Source of the DNA: SZUA-38 sp965212525
GTDB taxonomy: Bacteria; Pseudomonadota; Gammaproteobacteria; Xanthomonadales; SZUA-38
NCBI GenBank assembly: GCA_965212525.1
Contig: CBDBVC010000026.1
Span: forward strand, 1-64,000
Length of the DNA stretch: 64,000 nt
Direction: 5' to 3'
In this document: positions 1 through 9,918 of the stretch, piece by piece
Layout: each line of letters begins with the position of its first letter
Numbering within the stretch: the first letter of the stretch is position 1
Translations under genes and position numbers: made by a program
The notes under the pieces: model-generated
What the model was told of the DNA's origin: nothing
The model's database searches: none
Seen by the model: only the letters and a program-made list of their open reading frames with translations

Positions 1-679
1 ATCGTCGGGCGCCTGGTGCCGAAACATGATCCGGTTTAACAGAGGTCACGATCATTCCGCGAGGCTCGGGCACTGGGTGTCACCATGTTCCTGCCCGAGG
101 AAGACAAGCTGAGCATCAGCAAGCAGCAGCTCAACAGTCAGCTGGCATCGCTTTATGGCGGGCGCATCGCTGAGGAGCTTATCTTCGGTTCAGACAGTGT
201 CACAACCGGTGCCAGCAATGATATCGAACGCGCCACCAATATTGCACGCAACATGGTGCAGCGCTGGGGCCTGTCGTCTGCAATGGGGCCGATTGTTTAT
301 GGCGAAGCCGAGGAAGAGGTGTTTCTGGGCAAGTCCTGTCGCCAATCACAAGCAGGTGGCAGAGGAGACGGCACGAAAGATCGATACCGAAGTGCGGAAG
401 ATTCTCGATGAGGCCTATGAAACGGCAACACGGATTCTTCGCGAGAATGACAGCAAGCTGCACATCATGGCCGATGCACTGATGAAATATGAAACCATTG
501 ATTCGGGCCAGATTGATGAAATCATGGATGGCAATGAGCCGGGTCCACCCAGCGACTGGTGGGATGACCCGTCATCGCGCAATCCGGATGCTGGCAGTGG
601 TGGAGTCTCGACAGATGACTCGGGCTCATCAGACGATGAGGATTCGTCGTCAGTCGGTGGACCTGCCGAACAGCACTGA
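1..679 (+). CDS. ftsH: FtsH ATP-dependent zinc metalloprotease, C-terminal part (partial, frame broken)
   Basis: FtsH is a membrane-anchored AAA+ protease that degrades unstable membrane and regulatory proteins. Only the M41 peptidase end is present: the window opens at IVGRLVPKHDPV, immediately after where the HEAGH zinc motif belongs. The block GASNDIERATNIARNMV carries the Asp expected as the third zinc ligand. The reading frame is broken three times: about 35-45 (two extra bases), about 65 (one extra) and about 337 (extra t inside the codon row for GKS-VANHKQVAEETARKID). Joined, the frames give normal FtsH sequence and then a Ser/Asp-rich tail ending at 679. The breaks look like sequencing insertions, not decay, because the sequence stays conserved on both sides. 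folP follows 10 bases downstream, the usual order. Confidence 0.9.
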
Positions 680-689
680 CAGCCGGTCA

Positions 690-1500
690 ATGAATCTGAA
701 TAAAGGGTGCCCGCAGATCATGGGCATCCTCAATGTGACGCCTGATTCGTTCTCTGATGGCGGTCAATTCAGGCAGTGTGATGCTGCCCTGGAGCGTGCA
801 CTCGAAATGGTTGATGAGGGTGCGGACATCATTGATATCGGCGGTGAATCCACACGCCCGGGTGCTGCTGATGTCGCACTAGATGAAGAACTGTCACGCG
901 TGATTCCTGTCATCGAAGCCATTGCCCGACACAGTGATGTCACCCTTTCCATTGATACCAGCAAGGCAGAAGTCATGCGGCAGGCCGTCAGTGCCGGTGC
1001 CGGCATGATCAATGATGTGCGAGCCCTGCGTGAGCCTGGTGCACTCGATGCAGCCAGCGAGAGTACTGTTCCCATCTGTCTGATGCACATGCAGGGCGCG
1101 CCCCGCAGCATGCAGGATGAACCCCGTTATGACGATGTCGTCTCGGATATCACGCGCTTTTTCATGGATCGCATACTGGATTGCGAGCTCAGTGGCATCG
1201 ATCGCTCTCGCCTGATCATCGATCCGGGCTTCGGTTTTGGCAAGACACTCGAGCACAATCTGGAGCTGCTTGCCAGGTTGTCCGATTTCAGCAAACTCGA
1301 TCTGCCCGTACTGATTGGCGTCTCTCGAAAATCGATGTTCGGGGCATTGCTCGATCGTACCGTGGAAGATCGACTGCCAGCCTCAATTGCCGCTGCTGTC
1401 ATGGCCATGCAGGCCGGTGCCAGCATCGTGCGAGTACACGACGTCAGCGCCCATGCTGACGCTCGGCGATCTGCTGATGGCGACCGCTGCCCGGCACTGA
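690..1500 (+). CDS. folP: Dihydropteroate synthase
   Basis: Condenses p-aminobenzoate with dihydropterin pyrophosphate in folate synthesis; cytosolic TIM barrel. The start ATG at 690 gives MNLNKGCPQIMGILNVTPDSF, containing the first DHPS signature; the pterin-binding region DIIDIGGESTRPGA and the late motifs IIDPGFGFGK and VRVHDVS are all present. Read straight, the frame runs on to 1550 with an unconvincing tail. Removing one base near 1466 (cggcg) gives ADARDLLMATAARH and a stop at 1498-1500, for a 269-aa protein of normal size. It lies between ftsH and glmM as in most gammaproteobacteria and is probably cotranscribed with them. Confidence 0.9.
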
Positions 1501-1553
1501 ATTTTCCCCGCCTGAGGCTCATTCCTCATCATCGTCTGGTGTATACTTGAGCG

Positions 1554-2893
1554 ATGAATCGTTACTTCGGAACAGACGGTATCAGGGGCACCGTCGGCCA
1601 GCCCCCTGTGACCGCAGATTTTGCTCTTCGTCTGGGGCATGCGCTGGGTCTCACACTCAAGGCCAATGATCAGCCACCGCTGGTGGTCATCGGCAAGGAT
1701 ACACGCTTGTCGGGTTACATGTTCGAATCGGCGCTGGAAGCCGGTCTGGCCTCTGCCGGCACCGATATTCGCTTGCTCGGCCCGATGCCGACGCCAGGGA
1801 TTGCCTATCTGACCCGAAGCCTGCGTGCCGGTGCCGGTATTGTCATCAGTGCCTCGCACAACCCCTATCAGGATAACGGTTTCAAGTTCTTTTCCGCCAC
1901 TGGCGAGAAACTCCTGGATCATGTTCAGGCACAGCTGGAAGATTTCATCGATCAGGACCTTGTGCATTGTGCACCGTCCGAAATCGGACGCGCAGAGCGT
2001 GTCGAAGATGCGGCCGGTCGCTATATCGAATTCTGCAAGCGTACGGTGCCATCAGACCTGTCTCTGAAAGACATGAAAATCGTGGTCGACTGTGCCCAGG
2101 GGGCGGCGTACCAGATCGCGCCGCAGGTATTGACCGAGCTTGGTGCAGACCTGGTCGTGATTGGCAATCAGCCCAATGGCATGAATATCAATCAGGGCTA
2201 TGGGTCCACCCAGCCGCAGCGACTGATCAAGGCAGTTGTTGCCCACCATGCCGATGCCGGTATCGCACTCGATGGCGATGGCGACCGGGTACTGATGGTC
2301 GACAGTCACGGTGAGTTGCTCAATGGTGACCAGCTGCTGTTCATCATGGCCTGCCATCGCAAGAGTGCCGGTAGTCTGAGAGGCGGCATCGTGGGAACGC
2401 TGATGAGCAACTTCGGTTTCCAGCGAGCGCTCGAGGATCAGCAAATCGAATTCGTGCGTGCCGATGTCGGCGACCGTCATGTACACAAGGCCTTGACCGA
2501 CAGGGGCTGGGAGCTCGGAGGCGAAGCATCGGGTCATATCATCAGCCTGGACAAGACCACCACGGGTGACGGTCTGGTCAGTGCGCTGGAAATACTGCAG
2601 ATCATGAGACAGTCCCGGACGCTCGCTGAATGAACTCAAGCAGGGGATGTCATTGTTTCCTCAGGTGATGATCAATGTGCCTCTTGAAAGGAAATTTGAC
2701 ATATCGGCGCCGGCAATCAGTGCCGCTGTGGTTGAATGTGAAAACCGGGCTTGCCGACGATGGCAGGCTTATCCTGCGTGAATCAGGCACCGAACCACTC
2801 GTGCGGGTCACAGTGGAGGGCCGGGATGCAGACTTAATCGAGACACTGGCCAGTGATCTGGCCGACGTGGTCAGGGAAGTGAATCAATCATGA
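1554..2893 (+). CDS. glmM: Phosphoglucosamine mutase (two apparent frameshifts)
   Basis: Interconverts glucosamine-6-phosphate and glucosamine-1-phosphate on the way to UDP-GlcNAc, so it should be essential. N-terminal MNRYFGTDGIRGTVG, the phosphoserine loop VISASHNPYQDNG, the metal loop DGDGDRV and the sugar loop GEASGH are in the first frame, which stops at 2633. The rest (LKQGMSLFPQVMINVPLE, then LADDGRLILRESGTEPLVRV with the phosphate-binding RESGTEP) lies in two other frames. Removing one base near 2631 and one near 2750 joins all three into 445 aa, exactly the usual GlmM length. The stop overlaps the next start (ATGA at 2890). Confidence 0.92.
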
Positions 2894-3839
2894 CAAGTGT
2901 ACCAACCATTGATATTACCGAATTCGACCGGGACAAGACGGCCTTTGTCAAAAAACTTGGTGAGGCATACGAGGAATTCGGATTCTGCGGTATCAAGAAT
3001 CATGGCATCGACGAGGCCATCATGGATCAGGCCTATGCCACCTTTCAGGCATTCTTTGCATTACCGGCCGAAATCAAGCAGCAATATCATGTCGAGGGGC
3101 TGGGTGGTGCTCGTGGCTACACCGGTTTCGGTATCGAGGTGGCCAAGGACAGCAAGCACCCGGATCTGAAGGAATTCTGGCAGATCGGCAGGGATTTGCC
3201 CGCCGATCACCCGCAGCGTTATCGTGTGCCACCCAATGTCTGGCCCAGTGAGCTGCCTGAATTCCGTGAACATGCTTCCCAGCTCTATCATGCTCTGGAC
3301 CATCTTGGCCGCCCGCGTGTTGCAGGCCATGGCGCTTTACCTGGGTATCGATGAACATTATTTTGATGACAAGACAGACGAGGGCAACTCGATCCTTCGC
3401 ACCATTCATTATCCGCCCATCGAGGACGCCTCAACATCGTCGATCAGGGCCGGGCAGCATGAGGACATCAACCTGATCACGCTGCTGATCGGTTCACACC
3501 AGAGCGGGCTTGAAATCCTGTCACGCAAGGGTGACTGGGTGCCGGTCACAACCGTGCCGGGCGCCATCATGTGCAATATTGGCGACATGATGCAGCGACT
3601 CACCAACCATGTGTTTCCGTCTACAACACATCGGGTGGTCAATCCACCAGGTGAGGATCTGAGCAAGCCGCGATACTCGATTCCCTATTTCCTGCACCCG
3701 AATGCTGATTATGTGATCGACACGCTGTCGACATGCATTTCGGATGACAACCCGAACCGATACCCCGAGCCCACTGGAGTCACACGAGTACCTGCAGCAG
3801 CGTCTCAAGGAAATCGGACTGTTGCCGGGCAAGCGATAG
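2890..3839 (+). CDS. 2-oxoglutarate/Fe(II)-dependent oxygenase, isopenicillin-N-synthase-like
   Basis: Non-haem iron oxygenase of the DIOX_N/2OG-FeII_Oxy type; the substrate is not evident. The N-terminal half starts PTIDITEFDRDKTAFVKKLG and includes EEFGFCGIKNHGI. The catalytic half carries the iron motif HED (GQHEDINLITLL), the distal His in FPSTTHRVVNPP and the 2OG-binding Arg in KPRYSIPYF. Two one-base insertions are inferred: about 3307 (gg; restores HALDHLAARVLQAM) and about 3768 (restores PEPLESHEYLQQRLKEIG). The corrected product is 315 aa, ending at the tag of 3837-3839. It begins inside the glmM stop, so it is probably translated from the same mRNA. Confidence 0.85.
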
Positions 3840-3845
3840 CCCCCT

Positions 3846-4530
3846 ATGTCGCATTTCAGCGACCGGACATTCGCATTTCTCAGGGCGCTTGGTCAGAACA
3901 ACAACCGCGACTGGTTCAATGACAACAAGCAGCGTTATATCGACGATGTCAAAGAGCCATTGTGGGCTTTTCTGCGGGATCTGGATCCACTGGTGCAGTC
4001 GATCTCACCCTGGTACAAGGTGGTGGAAAAGGGTAATGGTGGATCCATGTTCCGTATCCACCGCGACACCCGCTTTTTCGAAAAACAAGACGCCCTACAA
4101 GACCAATGCGGCTGCACGTATCTGGCACTCGGCCGCAGGGCGGGGTGGGGCACCACTGTATTATCTTCATCTGGCACCGGATAATGTATTCGTCGGTGGT
4201 GGCATCTGGCGACCCGACAGTCGAATGCTGACTCAATTGCGGCAGTTCATTGCCAACAATCCCAATGCCTGGAAGAAGATCACGCGTGATCCGGCATTTA
4301 CACGTACCTTTCAGCTGGGCGGCGAATCACTCAAGCGCATGCCTCGCGGCTTCGAAGAGGGACACGAACTGGCAGTCGATCTCAAGCGCAAGGATTTTGC
4401 CCTGTTCTGTGAGCTCACTGAAGCCCAGGCAACCGGTTCGCGCTTCCTGGGTCTGGTGCGTTCACGCTATGAAAAAGCGGCAGATTTCATGGATTATCTG
4501 TGCGCTGCACTGGACGTCGAATTTCACTGA
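3846..4530 (+). CDS. DUF2461 family protein (TIGR02453 type)
   Basis: Conserved protein of unknown function. The N-terminus FSDRTFAFLRALGQNNNRDWF matches the family opening (LxxNNxRxWF). The family motif DTRFSKNKTPYKTN appears only after removing one t from the t-run near 4074-4078; the second frame then continues through PLYYLHLAPDNVFVGGGIW to the stop at 4528-4530. The corrected protein is 227 aa, the expected size. It starts six bases after the oxygenase, so the two genes probably share a transcript with glmM. A metabolic link between them is not shown by the sequence. Confidence 0.85.
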
Positions 4531-4541
4531 GTCCGACGCTG

Positions 4542-5433
4542 TCAATCGACCTTCCTGAATTTGCCGCTGTTCTTGCGCAGCAGCCACATCACCACACGTC
4601 GCGGCATCACCCTGGTCAGGAATGCAATGAAACGGTTGATTCGACCCGTGATCACAATCGCCTTGCCACGCTGATTGGCCTTGAGTGACAGATCAACAAC
4701 CTCCTCAGCCGTCATCCACATCCATTTCGGCATGGACTTCATCTGTTCCCGAGTTCCGGTCACATCGTGAAATTCGCTATAGGTGAAACCGGGGCAGGAT
4801 GCGCAGGTGAGCACGCCACGATCAGCCAGCTCGAGTGACAGCGATTCGGAGAACTTGATCATCCAGGCCTTGACGGCAGCATACTGCGTGTGACCGTTGG
4901 TGCCCGGCAGGAAACCTGCCAGCGATGCCACATTGATGACCCGTCCCCAGCCGCGTTCTACCATGGCCGGCATGAACAGATGGCAGAGCTCGGCTACACT
5001 GCGTAGCATCACTTGCATGAACGCCTCATGCACTGGCCATTCACGGCTGAGGTACGTGCCGGTCACGCCGTAACCGGCATTGTTGACAAGCATGTCGACA
5101 CTGACATCATCTGCCTGAAGTGTGTTCCAGATACGCTGACATGCATCGGGTTCACCCAGATCCGCAGCAACCACCATGACCGATACCGAATGCTGCTGGC
5201 CGCAGCTTTTCGGCAAGCGACTGTAATCGTTCCTCACGCCTGGCCACCAGCACCAGATTCATGCCCAGTTGTGCCAGCTGTGTGGCGAATGCTTCACCAA
5301 TTCCGGCCGAGGCACCTGTGACCAGTGCCGTCCTGTTGCGATAGGATTCGAAAATAAGTTTCTCCAGATACCAGTCTGCCTGTTGGCGACATACCATATC
5401 TGTCCCGGCTCGGGGTGACAACCGCGAAGCCAT
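4542..5433 (-). CDS. Short-chain dehydrogenase/reductase
   Basis: Classical SDR with a Rossmann fold: nucleotide motif TGASAGIGEAFA, NNAGYG, and the catalytic Ser (NVASLAG) and Tyr-x3-Lys (YAAVKAW). Substrate unknown. The N-terminal and main parts lie in different frames; one extra base near 5205 (c/g run) separates SLAEKL from GQQHSVSVMVVAADLG. The corrected protein is at most 296 aa. The start is uncertain: the ATG at 5433 gives a long leader, and an internal Met about 12 residues later is an alternative. It converges on the DUF2461 gene with 11 bases between stops and diverges from tpiA. Confidence 0.82.
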
Positions 5434-5512
5434 TTTTTCCCTGCATGCTCTTGCTTTCAGCGGCCGCCATCGGTATTCTTGCCGCCCGCAAAATCACCGA
5501 CGGACAAGACAG

Positions 5513-6269
5513 ATGAGCCGACAGATCACGGTTGCCGGAAACTGGAAAATGAATGGGTCGCTCGAGTCGATCAGTACGCTGGTCAAGGGCATAAGTGAAG
5601 GGCTGGATGCGAACAGGGCAGTCAATGTGCTGGTGTTTCCCGCCTTACCCCTATCTATCTGCCGTCAGTCACATGCTCGAGGGTGCTTCTGTGGGCTTTG
5701 GTGCTCAGGATCTGAGTGTCAACGACAATGGTGCCCATACCGGTGATGTCTCATCCGACATGCTGACCGATCTGGGCTGTACACATGTGCTTGTTGGACA
5801 CTCCGAGCGACGCAGTGATCATGATGAATCAAGCCAGCTGGTGGCACGAAAGGCGGCGCGGGCCATCGAGGCCGGACTGTGTCCGGTTGTCTGTGTCGGC
5901 GAGACCTGGGAAGACCGTGAAAACGGACAGACCGAGCAGGTGGTTGGCGAGCAATTGCAGGCATTGTTTGAGCAGGTGTCTGCCGATGATCTCGGGCGGT
6001 TGATGATCGCCTATGAGCCGGTCTGGGCGATCGGTACCGGCAAGACCGCCACGGCTGAACAGGCACAGCAAGTTCATGCATTTATCCGTACACAAGTTGC
6101 AGCAATCGATGTTACAATAGCCGATCGTTTAACAATCTTGTATGGCGGAAGTGTCAAAGGGTCAAATGCAGCCGAATTATTCGGCCAGACGGATATCGAC
6201 GGCGGTCTGATCGGGGGCGCCTCGCTGACCGCAGAACAGTTTCTGCCAATTTGCCAGGCTGGTGCCTGA
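5513..6269 (+). CDS. tpiA: Triosephosphate isomerase (one apparent frameshift)
   Basis: Glycolytic/gluconeogenic interconversion of dihydroxyacetone phosphate and glyceraldehyde-3-phosphate. The catalytic Lys is in GNWKMNG, the catalytic His in VLVGHSERR and the catalytic Glu in AYEPVWAIGTGK; the phosphate loop is YGGSVKGSNAAELF. The frame changes at about 5646, where one extra t interrupts VFPAYPYLSAVSHM. Corrected length 251 aa, typical of bacterial TpiA. secG follows 12 bases later, as in many gammaproteobacteria. Confidence 0.95.
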
Positions 6270-6281
6270 CAGGAAAAAAAC

Positions 6282-6794
6282 ATGCAATCCATTCTTATCA
6301 TTACACAGGTATTGATCGGCATCGCTATGATCGCGATCATCCTGGTTCAGCGGGGCACAGGCGCAGCTGCCGGCTCCGGTTTTGGCGGTGGTGCCTCGGG
6401 CACCGTATTTGGTTCGACCGGATCAGGATCCTTCCTGACGAGAGCCACCGCTGTACTGGCGACAGCCTTCTTTCTGATCAGCATGTCCATGGCCGTGATC
6501 GCCGGTCGCAGCGCACAGACTGCTGCCGAAGTCGATCTCGGAGTCATGAATCAGGCCGAGGTTGCCGATGATGTTCCCGAAGTCGAGACAGCCATCTCCA
6601 ACGACGATGTGCCTGTTATCACGACCGATGCCGGATCAGTTGCTGATGATGTACCACAGATCGAGGTGCAGGCTGGCGATCCAGCGGTATCTGATGACGT
6701 TCCCGTAGTGACCGATGATGCCGATTCGGGTCAGGCTGCCGATGAACAGCAGGACGCTGCGGCGTCAGAAAGTGAGACTGACGATAACCAGTAA
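6282..6794 (+). CDS. secG: SecG translocase subunit with long acidic C-terminal tail
   Basis: Small subunit of the SecYEG protein-export channel. Residues 1-75 are canonical: a first membrane helix (ILIITQVLIGIAMIAIILVQ), the glycine-rich loop GAAAGSGFGGGASGTVFGS and a second helix (FLTRATAVLATAFFLISMSMA). SecG normally ends near 75-110 residues; here about 80 further residues follow, very rich in Asp/Glu and carrying four DDVP motifs. The tail should face the periplasm if both helices insert normally. No frame break is visible. It is followed by tRNA-Leu(GAG), as secG-leuU in E. coli. Confidence 0.93.
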   Translation: MQSILIITQVLIGIAMIAIILVQRGTGAAAGSGFGGGASGTVFGSTGSGSFLTRATAVLATAFFLISMSMAVIAGRSAQTAAEVDLGVMNQAEVADDVPEVETAISNDDVPVITTDAGSVADDVPQIEVQAGDPAVSDDVPVVTDDADSGQAADEQQDAAASESETDDNQ

Positions 6795-6881
6795 CAAATG
6801 AAATTGCCTGGCACCCTGTGGTGACAGGCAGGCGGATGGATTCGGCACAATGGGGGATTGCTGCCGTATCATTCCGAAACT

Positions 6882-6904
6882 TGGCGAATGCAGTCAGTTC
6901 GCCA
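6882..6904 (+). terminator. Hairpin between secG and tRNA-Leu
   Basis: Perfect 7-bp stem tggcgaa/ttcgcca with a 9-base loop in the secG-tRNA gap. No T-run follows, so it may be a weak terminator or only a processing signal upstream of the tRNA. Confidence 0.3.
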
Positions 6905-6941
6905 GACTGACACCATTGTGGTGTTGTCATAGACGATTAAT

Positions 6942-7026
6942 GCCGAAGTGGTGGAATTGGTAGACACGCTGTCTTGAGGGGGCAGTGGCGAAAGCCGTGC
7001 CGGTTCGAGTCCGGCCTTCGGCACCA
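6942..7026 (+). tRNA. leuU: tRNA-Leu(GAG)
   Basis: Complete class II tRNA. The acceptor gccgaag pairs with cttcggc, the discriminator is A and CCA is encoded at 7024-7026. The anticodon loop ttgaggg is closed by ctgtc/ggcag, giving anticodon GAG. A long variable arm follows, as required for leucine. The position directly after secG matches leuU of E. coli. Confidence 0.96.
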
Positions 7027-7031
7027 TATTG

Positions 7032-7076
7032 TGCGACCACGTACGAGGTCGCAAGACTAAGGGCTTTGGGGCAAAG
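7032..7076 (+). promoter_or_regulatory. Two hairpins in the 54-base gap before nuoA
   Basis: A 7-bp stem tgcgacc/ggtcgca (7032-7038 with 7047-7053) is followed by a 5-bp stem ctttg/caaag (7064-7068 with 7072-7076) that ends four bases before the nuoA ATG and covers the purine-rich stretch serving as its ribosome-binding site. They could process or terminate the tRNA transcript, or modulate nuoA translation. Function is inferred. Confidence 0.3.
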
Positions 7077-7080
7077 AACC

Positions 7081-7437
7081 ATGCTTGCTGAGTATTTTCC
7101 AGTTCTGGTGTTTTTCGGGATTGCCACTGCAATTGCAATCGTACTGCTTCTGATTGGTGCCGTTCTAGGCCCCAACAAGCGGGGTGATGACAAACTCTCA
7201 CCCTATGAATGCGGCTTTGAGGCATTTGAAGATGCCCGCATGAAATTCGACGTCCGCTATTATCTCGTTGCCATCCTGTTCATCATTTTCGATCTGGAAA
7301 TTGCGTTTCTGTTTCCCTGGGCCGTGGTTCTCGACAAGATCGGCATGGTCGGGCTGGTCGCCATGACCATATTCCTGCTGATCCTGGTCATCGGCTTTAT
7401 CTACGAATGGAAGAAAGGAGCACTGGAATGGGAGTGA
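7081..7437 (+). CDS. nuoA: NADH-quinone oxidoreductase subunit A
   Basis: Membrane subunit of proton-pumping complex I. 118 aa with three hydrophobic helices; the conserved loop KLSPYECGF...FDVRYYLVAILFIIFDLEIAFLFPW is intact. The ATG at 7081 is chosen because the frame upstream runs through the tRNA. First gene of a tightly packed nuoA-N operon; nuoB starts inside its last codons. Confidence 0.97.
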   Translation: MLAEYFPVLVFFGIATAIAIVLLLIGAVLGPNKRGDDKLSPYECGFEAFEDARMKFDVRYYLVAILFIIFDLEIAFLFPWAVVLDKIGMVGLVAMTIFLLILVIGFIYEWKKGALEWE

Positions 7438-7967
7438 AGGCCGAACTCAACACCATCGACGACATCCTGCGTCCGGATGCTGCCAACAACCCCGTGCTGT
7501 CACGCGGCTTTGCCGTAACTCAGATAGACGGTCTGATGAACTGGGCCCGAACCGGTTCCATGTGGCCGATGACCTTCGGCCTGGCCTGCTGCGCCGTGGA
7601 AATGATGCATGCCGGTGCGTCGCGTTATGACCTGGACCGCTTCGGAGTGGTGTTCAGACCCAGTCCGCGTCAGTCGGATGTCATGATCGTTGCCGGTACG
7701 CTGACCAACAAGATGGCTCCGGCACTGCGCAAGGTGTATGACCAGATGTCGGGCCCGAAATGGGTCATCTCCATGGGTTCATGCGCCAATGGCGGTGGTT
7801 ACTACCATTATTCCTATTCGGTCGTGCGCGGCTGTGACCGAATCGTGCCGGTCGATGTCTATGTGCCGGGTTGTCCGCCCACATCCGAGGCACTGATTTA
7901 CGGCATCCTTCAGCTGCAGAACAAGATACGCAGAACCATGACCATTTCGAGAAACGCCGCAACATGA
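7428..7967 (+). CDS. nuoB: NADH-quinone oxidoreductase subunit B
   Basis: Holds the terminal N2 [4Fe-4S] cluster that passes electrons to quinone. Ligand cysteines are in FGLACCAVEMM, GSCANGGGYYHYSYS and VPGCPPTSEALIYG. The start ATG at 7428 follows aaaggag (7414-7420) and overlaps the end of nuoA by 10 bases. Length 179 aa. The stop overlaps the nuoC start (ATGA). Confidence 0.97.
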   Translation: MGVKAELNTIDDILRPDAANNPVLSRGFAVTQIDGLMNWARTGSMWPMTFGLACCAVEMMHAGASRYDLDRFGVVFRPSPRQSDVMIVAGTLTNKMAPALRKVYDQMSGPKWVISMGSCANGGGYYHYSYSVVRGCDRIVPVDVYVPGCPPTSEALIYGILQLQNKIRRTMTISRNAAT

Positions 7968-8662
7968 ACGATCCACGCTCCTATTCAGATCAGTTGTCCG
8001 ACATTCTTGGCGGTGAGGGTGTCAGCGTCGAGAAGGCCAACGGCGAATTTACCCTGACTGTCCCGAATGATAAGTGGGTCAAGGTTGCAAAAACACTGCG
8101 TGATCATGATGAGCTGCATTTTGAACAGCTGATTGACCTGTGTGGCGTCGATTATCTGGGCTACGGCCAGGATGAGTGGGAGGGCGATGACGCCACCTTC
8201 GAGGGGTTCTCACGAGCCATCGAGGGCAGCTCGGGACCGGGTCGGTTCAGCTGGGACGAGCGCGTTGAAGCAGGCACCGAGAGCCGGTTCGCGGTCGTCG
8301 TTCATCTGTTATCGATCAAGTACAACCGCCGCATTCGCATGCGCACCATGCTTGAAGGTGACCAGTTGCCCGTGGTCGGTACACTGATTGATGTCTGGTC
8401 TTCGGCCGACTGGTTCGAGCGCGAGGCATTTGACCTGTTCGGCATCATGTTCAACGGCCATCCCGACCTGCGTCGCATCCTGACCGATTACGGCTTTGTC
8501 GGCCATCCATTCCGCAAGGACTTTCCGCTGGTGGGAAATGTCGAAGTGGTCTACGACGAGCAGGCACAACGCGTGGTTTACCAGCCCGTTTCAATCGAGC
8601 CTCGGGTGCTTGTGCCCAAGGTGGTACGCAACGATTCCCGCTATTTGACGGATGAAGAATAG
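7964..8662 (+). CDS. nuoC: NADH-quinone oxidoreductase subunit C
   Basis: Peripheral-arm 30-kDa subunit, 232 aa, separate from nuoD (not the NuoCD fusion of E. coli). The family signature ADWFEREAFDLFGIMFNGHP is followed by RRILTDYGFVGHPFRKDFPL. It starts within the nuoB stop codon and ends two bases before nuoD. Confidence 0.96.
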   Translation: MNDPRSYSDQLSDILGGEGVSVEKANGEFTLTVPNDKWVKVAKTLRDHDELHFEQLIDLCGVDYLGYGQDEWEGDDATFEGFSRAIEGSSGPGRFSWDERVEAGTESRFAVVVHLLSIKYNRRIRMRTMLEGDQLPVVGTLIDVWSSADWFEREAFDLFGIMFNGHPDLRRILTDYGFVGHPFRKDFPLVGNVEVVYDEQAQRVVYQPVSIEPRVLVPKVVRNDSRYLTDEE

Positions 8663-8664
8663 AC

Positions 8665-9918
8665 ATGGCTGAAATTCGCAATTACACAATGAACTTCGGC
8701 CCGCAGCACCCGGCTGCGCACGGCGTGTTGCGACTGGTGCTGGAAATGGATGGCGAAGTGGTTAGACATGCCGATCCACATATCGGCCTGCTGCATCGTG
8801 GCACGGAAAAACTGGCCGAGTCCAAACCCTACAATCAGTCCATCGGTTACATGGATCGACTCGATTACGTCTCGATGATGTGCAACGAGCATGCCTATGT
8901 GCGGTCGATCGAGCAACTGCTCGGTATCGAGGCACCCGAACGTGCACAGTACATCAGAACCCTGTTTGATGAAGCCACGCGTATTCTGAATCATCTGATG
9001 TGGATTGGTACGCACGGCCTGGATCTGGGTGCCATGACCCTGTTCCTCTATGCCTTTCGCGAGCGTGAACAGCTTATGGACTGCTATGAGGCAGTATCGG
9101 GTGCACGATTGCATGCGACCTATTATCGCCCGGGAGGTGTCTATCGCGATCTGCCAGACAGGATGCCCCAGTTTCAGCAGAGCAAATGGACCAAGGGCAA
9201 GGACCTGAAGCGCGTCAATGCCTGGCGAGACGGCTCCATGCTGGATTTCCTGCAGGCCTTTGTCGAGGATTTCCCGGCACGCATCGATGAATACGAGACC
9301 CTGCTGACAGACAACCGGATCTGGAAACAGCGTACGGTCGGCATCAGTGAGGTGTCACCTGAACGGGCACTGCAGCTCGGTTTCACGGGGCCCATGCTGC
9401 GCGGCTCGGGAATCGCCTGGGATCTGCGCAAGAAACAGCCCTATGCAGCTTACGACAAGGTCGACTTTGATATTCCCGTCGGCACCAACGGCGACTGCTA
9501 TGACCGCTACGTCGTGCGAATCGAGGAGATGCGACAGTCGACTCGCATCATGGGGCAGTGCATCGAATGGTTGCGCAACAATGCCGGTCCGGTCATGGTC
9601 GAGAATCACAAGGTGGCTCCGCCTCCGCGCGAGCAGATGAAGGAGGGGATGGAAAACCTGATCCATCATTTCAAGCTGTTCACCGAAGGTTATGTGGTGC
9701 CGGAGGGCGAAGCCTACGCGGCTGTCGAGGCACCCAAGGGAGAATTCGGAGCCTACATCATATCTGATGGTTCCAACAAACCGTTCCGACTGCACCTCAG
9801 GGCGCCCGGCTTCGCCCACCTGTCAGCCATGAACGAAATGGTCAAGGGCCACATGCTGGCCGATGTGGTGGCGGTGATCGGCACCCAGGATATCGTCTTT
9901 GGAGAGATTGATCGCTGA
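8665..9918 (+). CDS. nuoD: NADH-quinone oxidoreductase subunit D
   Basis: 49-kDa subunit that helps form the quinone-reduction site. 417 aa. The N-terminus NFGPQHPAAHGVLRL contains the conserved quinone-site His, and the protein ends with the family-typical GTQDIVFGEIDR. The stop overlaps the nuoE ATG. Confidence 0.97.
   Translation: MAEIRNYTMNFGPQHPAAHGVLRLVLEMDGEVVRHADPHIGLLHRGTEKLAESKPYNQSIGYMDRLDYVSMMCNEHAYVRSIEQLLGIEAPERAQYIRTLFDEATRILNHLMWIGTHGLDLGAMTLFLYAFREREQLMDCYEAVSGARLHATYYRPGGVYRDLPDRMPQFQQSKWTKGKDLKRVNAWRDGSMLDFLQAFVEDFPARIDEYETLLTDNRIWKQRTVGISEVSPERALQLGFTGPMLRGSGIAWDLRKKQPYAAYDKVDFDIPVGTNGDCYDRYVVRIEEMRQSTRIMGQCIEWLRNNAGPVMVENHKVAPPPREQMKEGMENLIHHFKLFTEGYVVPEGEAYAAVEAPKGEFGAYIISDGSNKPFRLHLRAPGFAHLSAMNEMVKGHMLADVVAVIGTQDIVFGEIDR

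Noticed and set aside
1501..1550. C-terminal extension of FolP to 1550
   Set aside because: It does not resemble DHPS; a one-base correction near 1466 gives a natural end at 1500.
6985..7080. N-terminal extension of NuoA into the tRNA
   Set aside because: The tRNA occupies this DNA, and the ATG at 7081 gives a standard NuoA.
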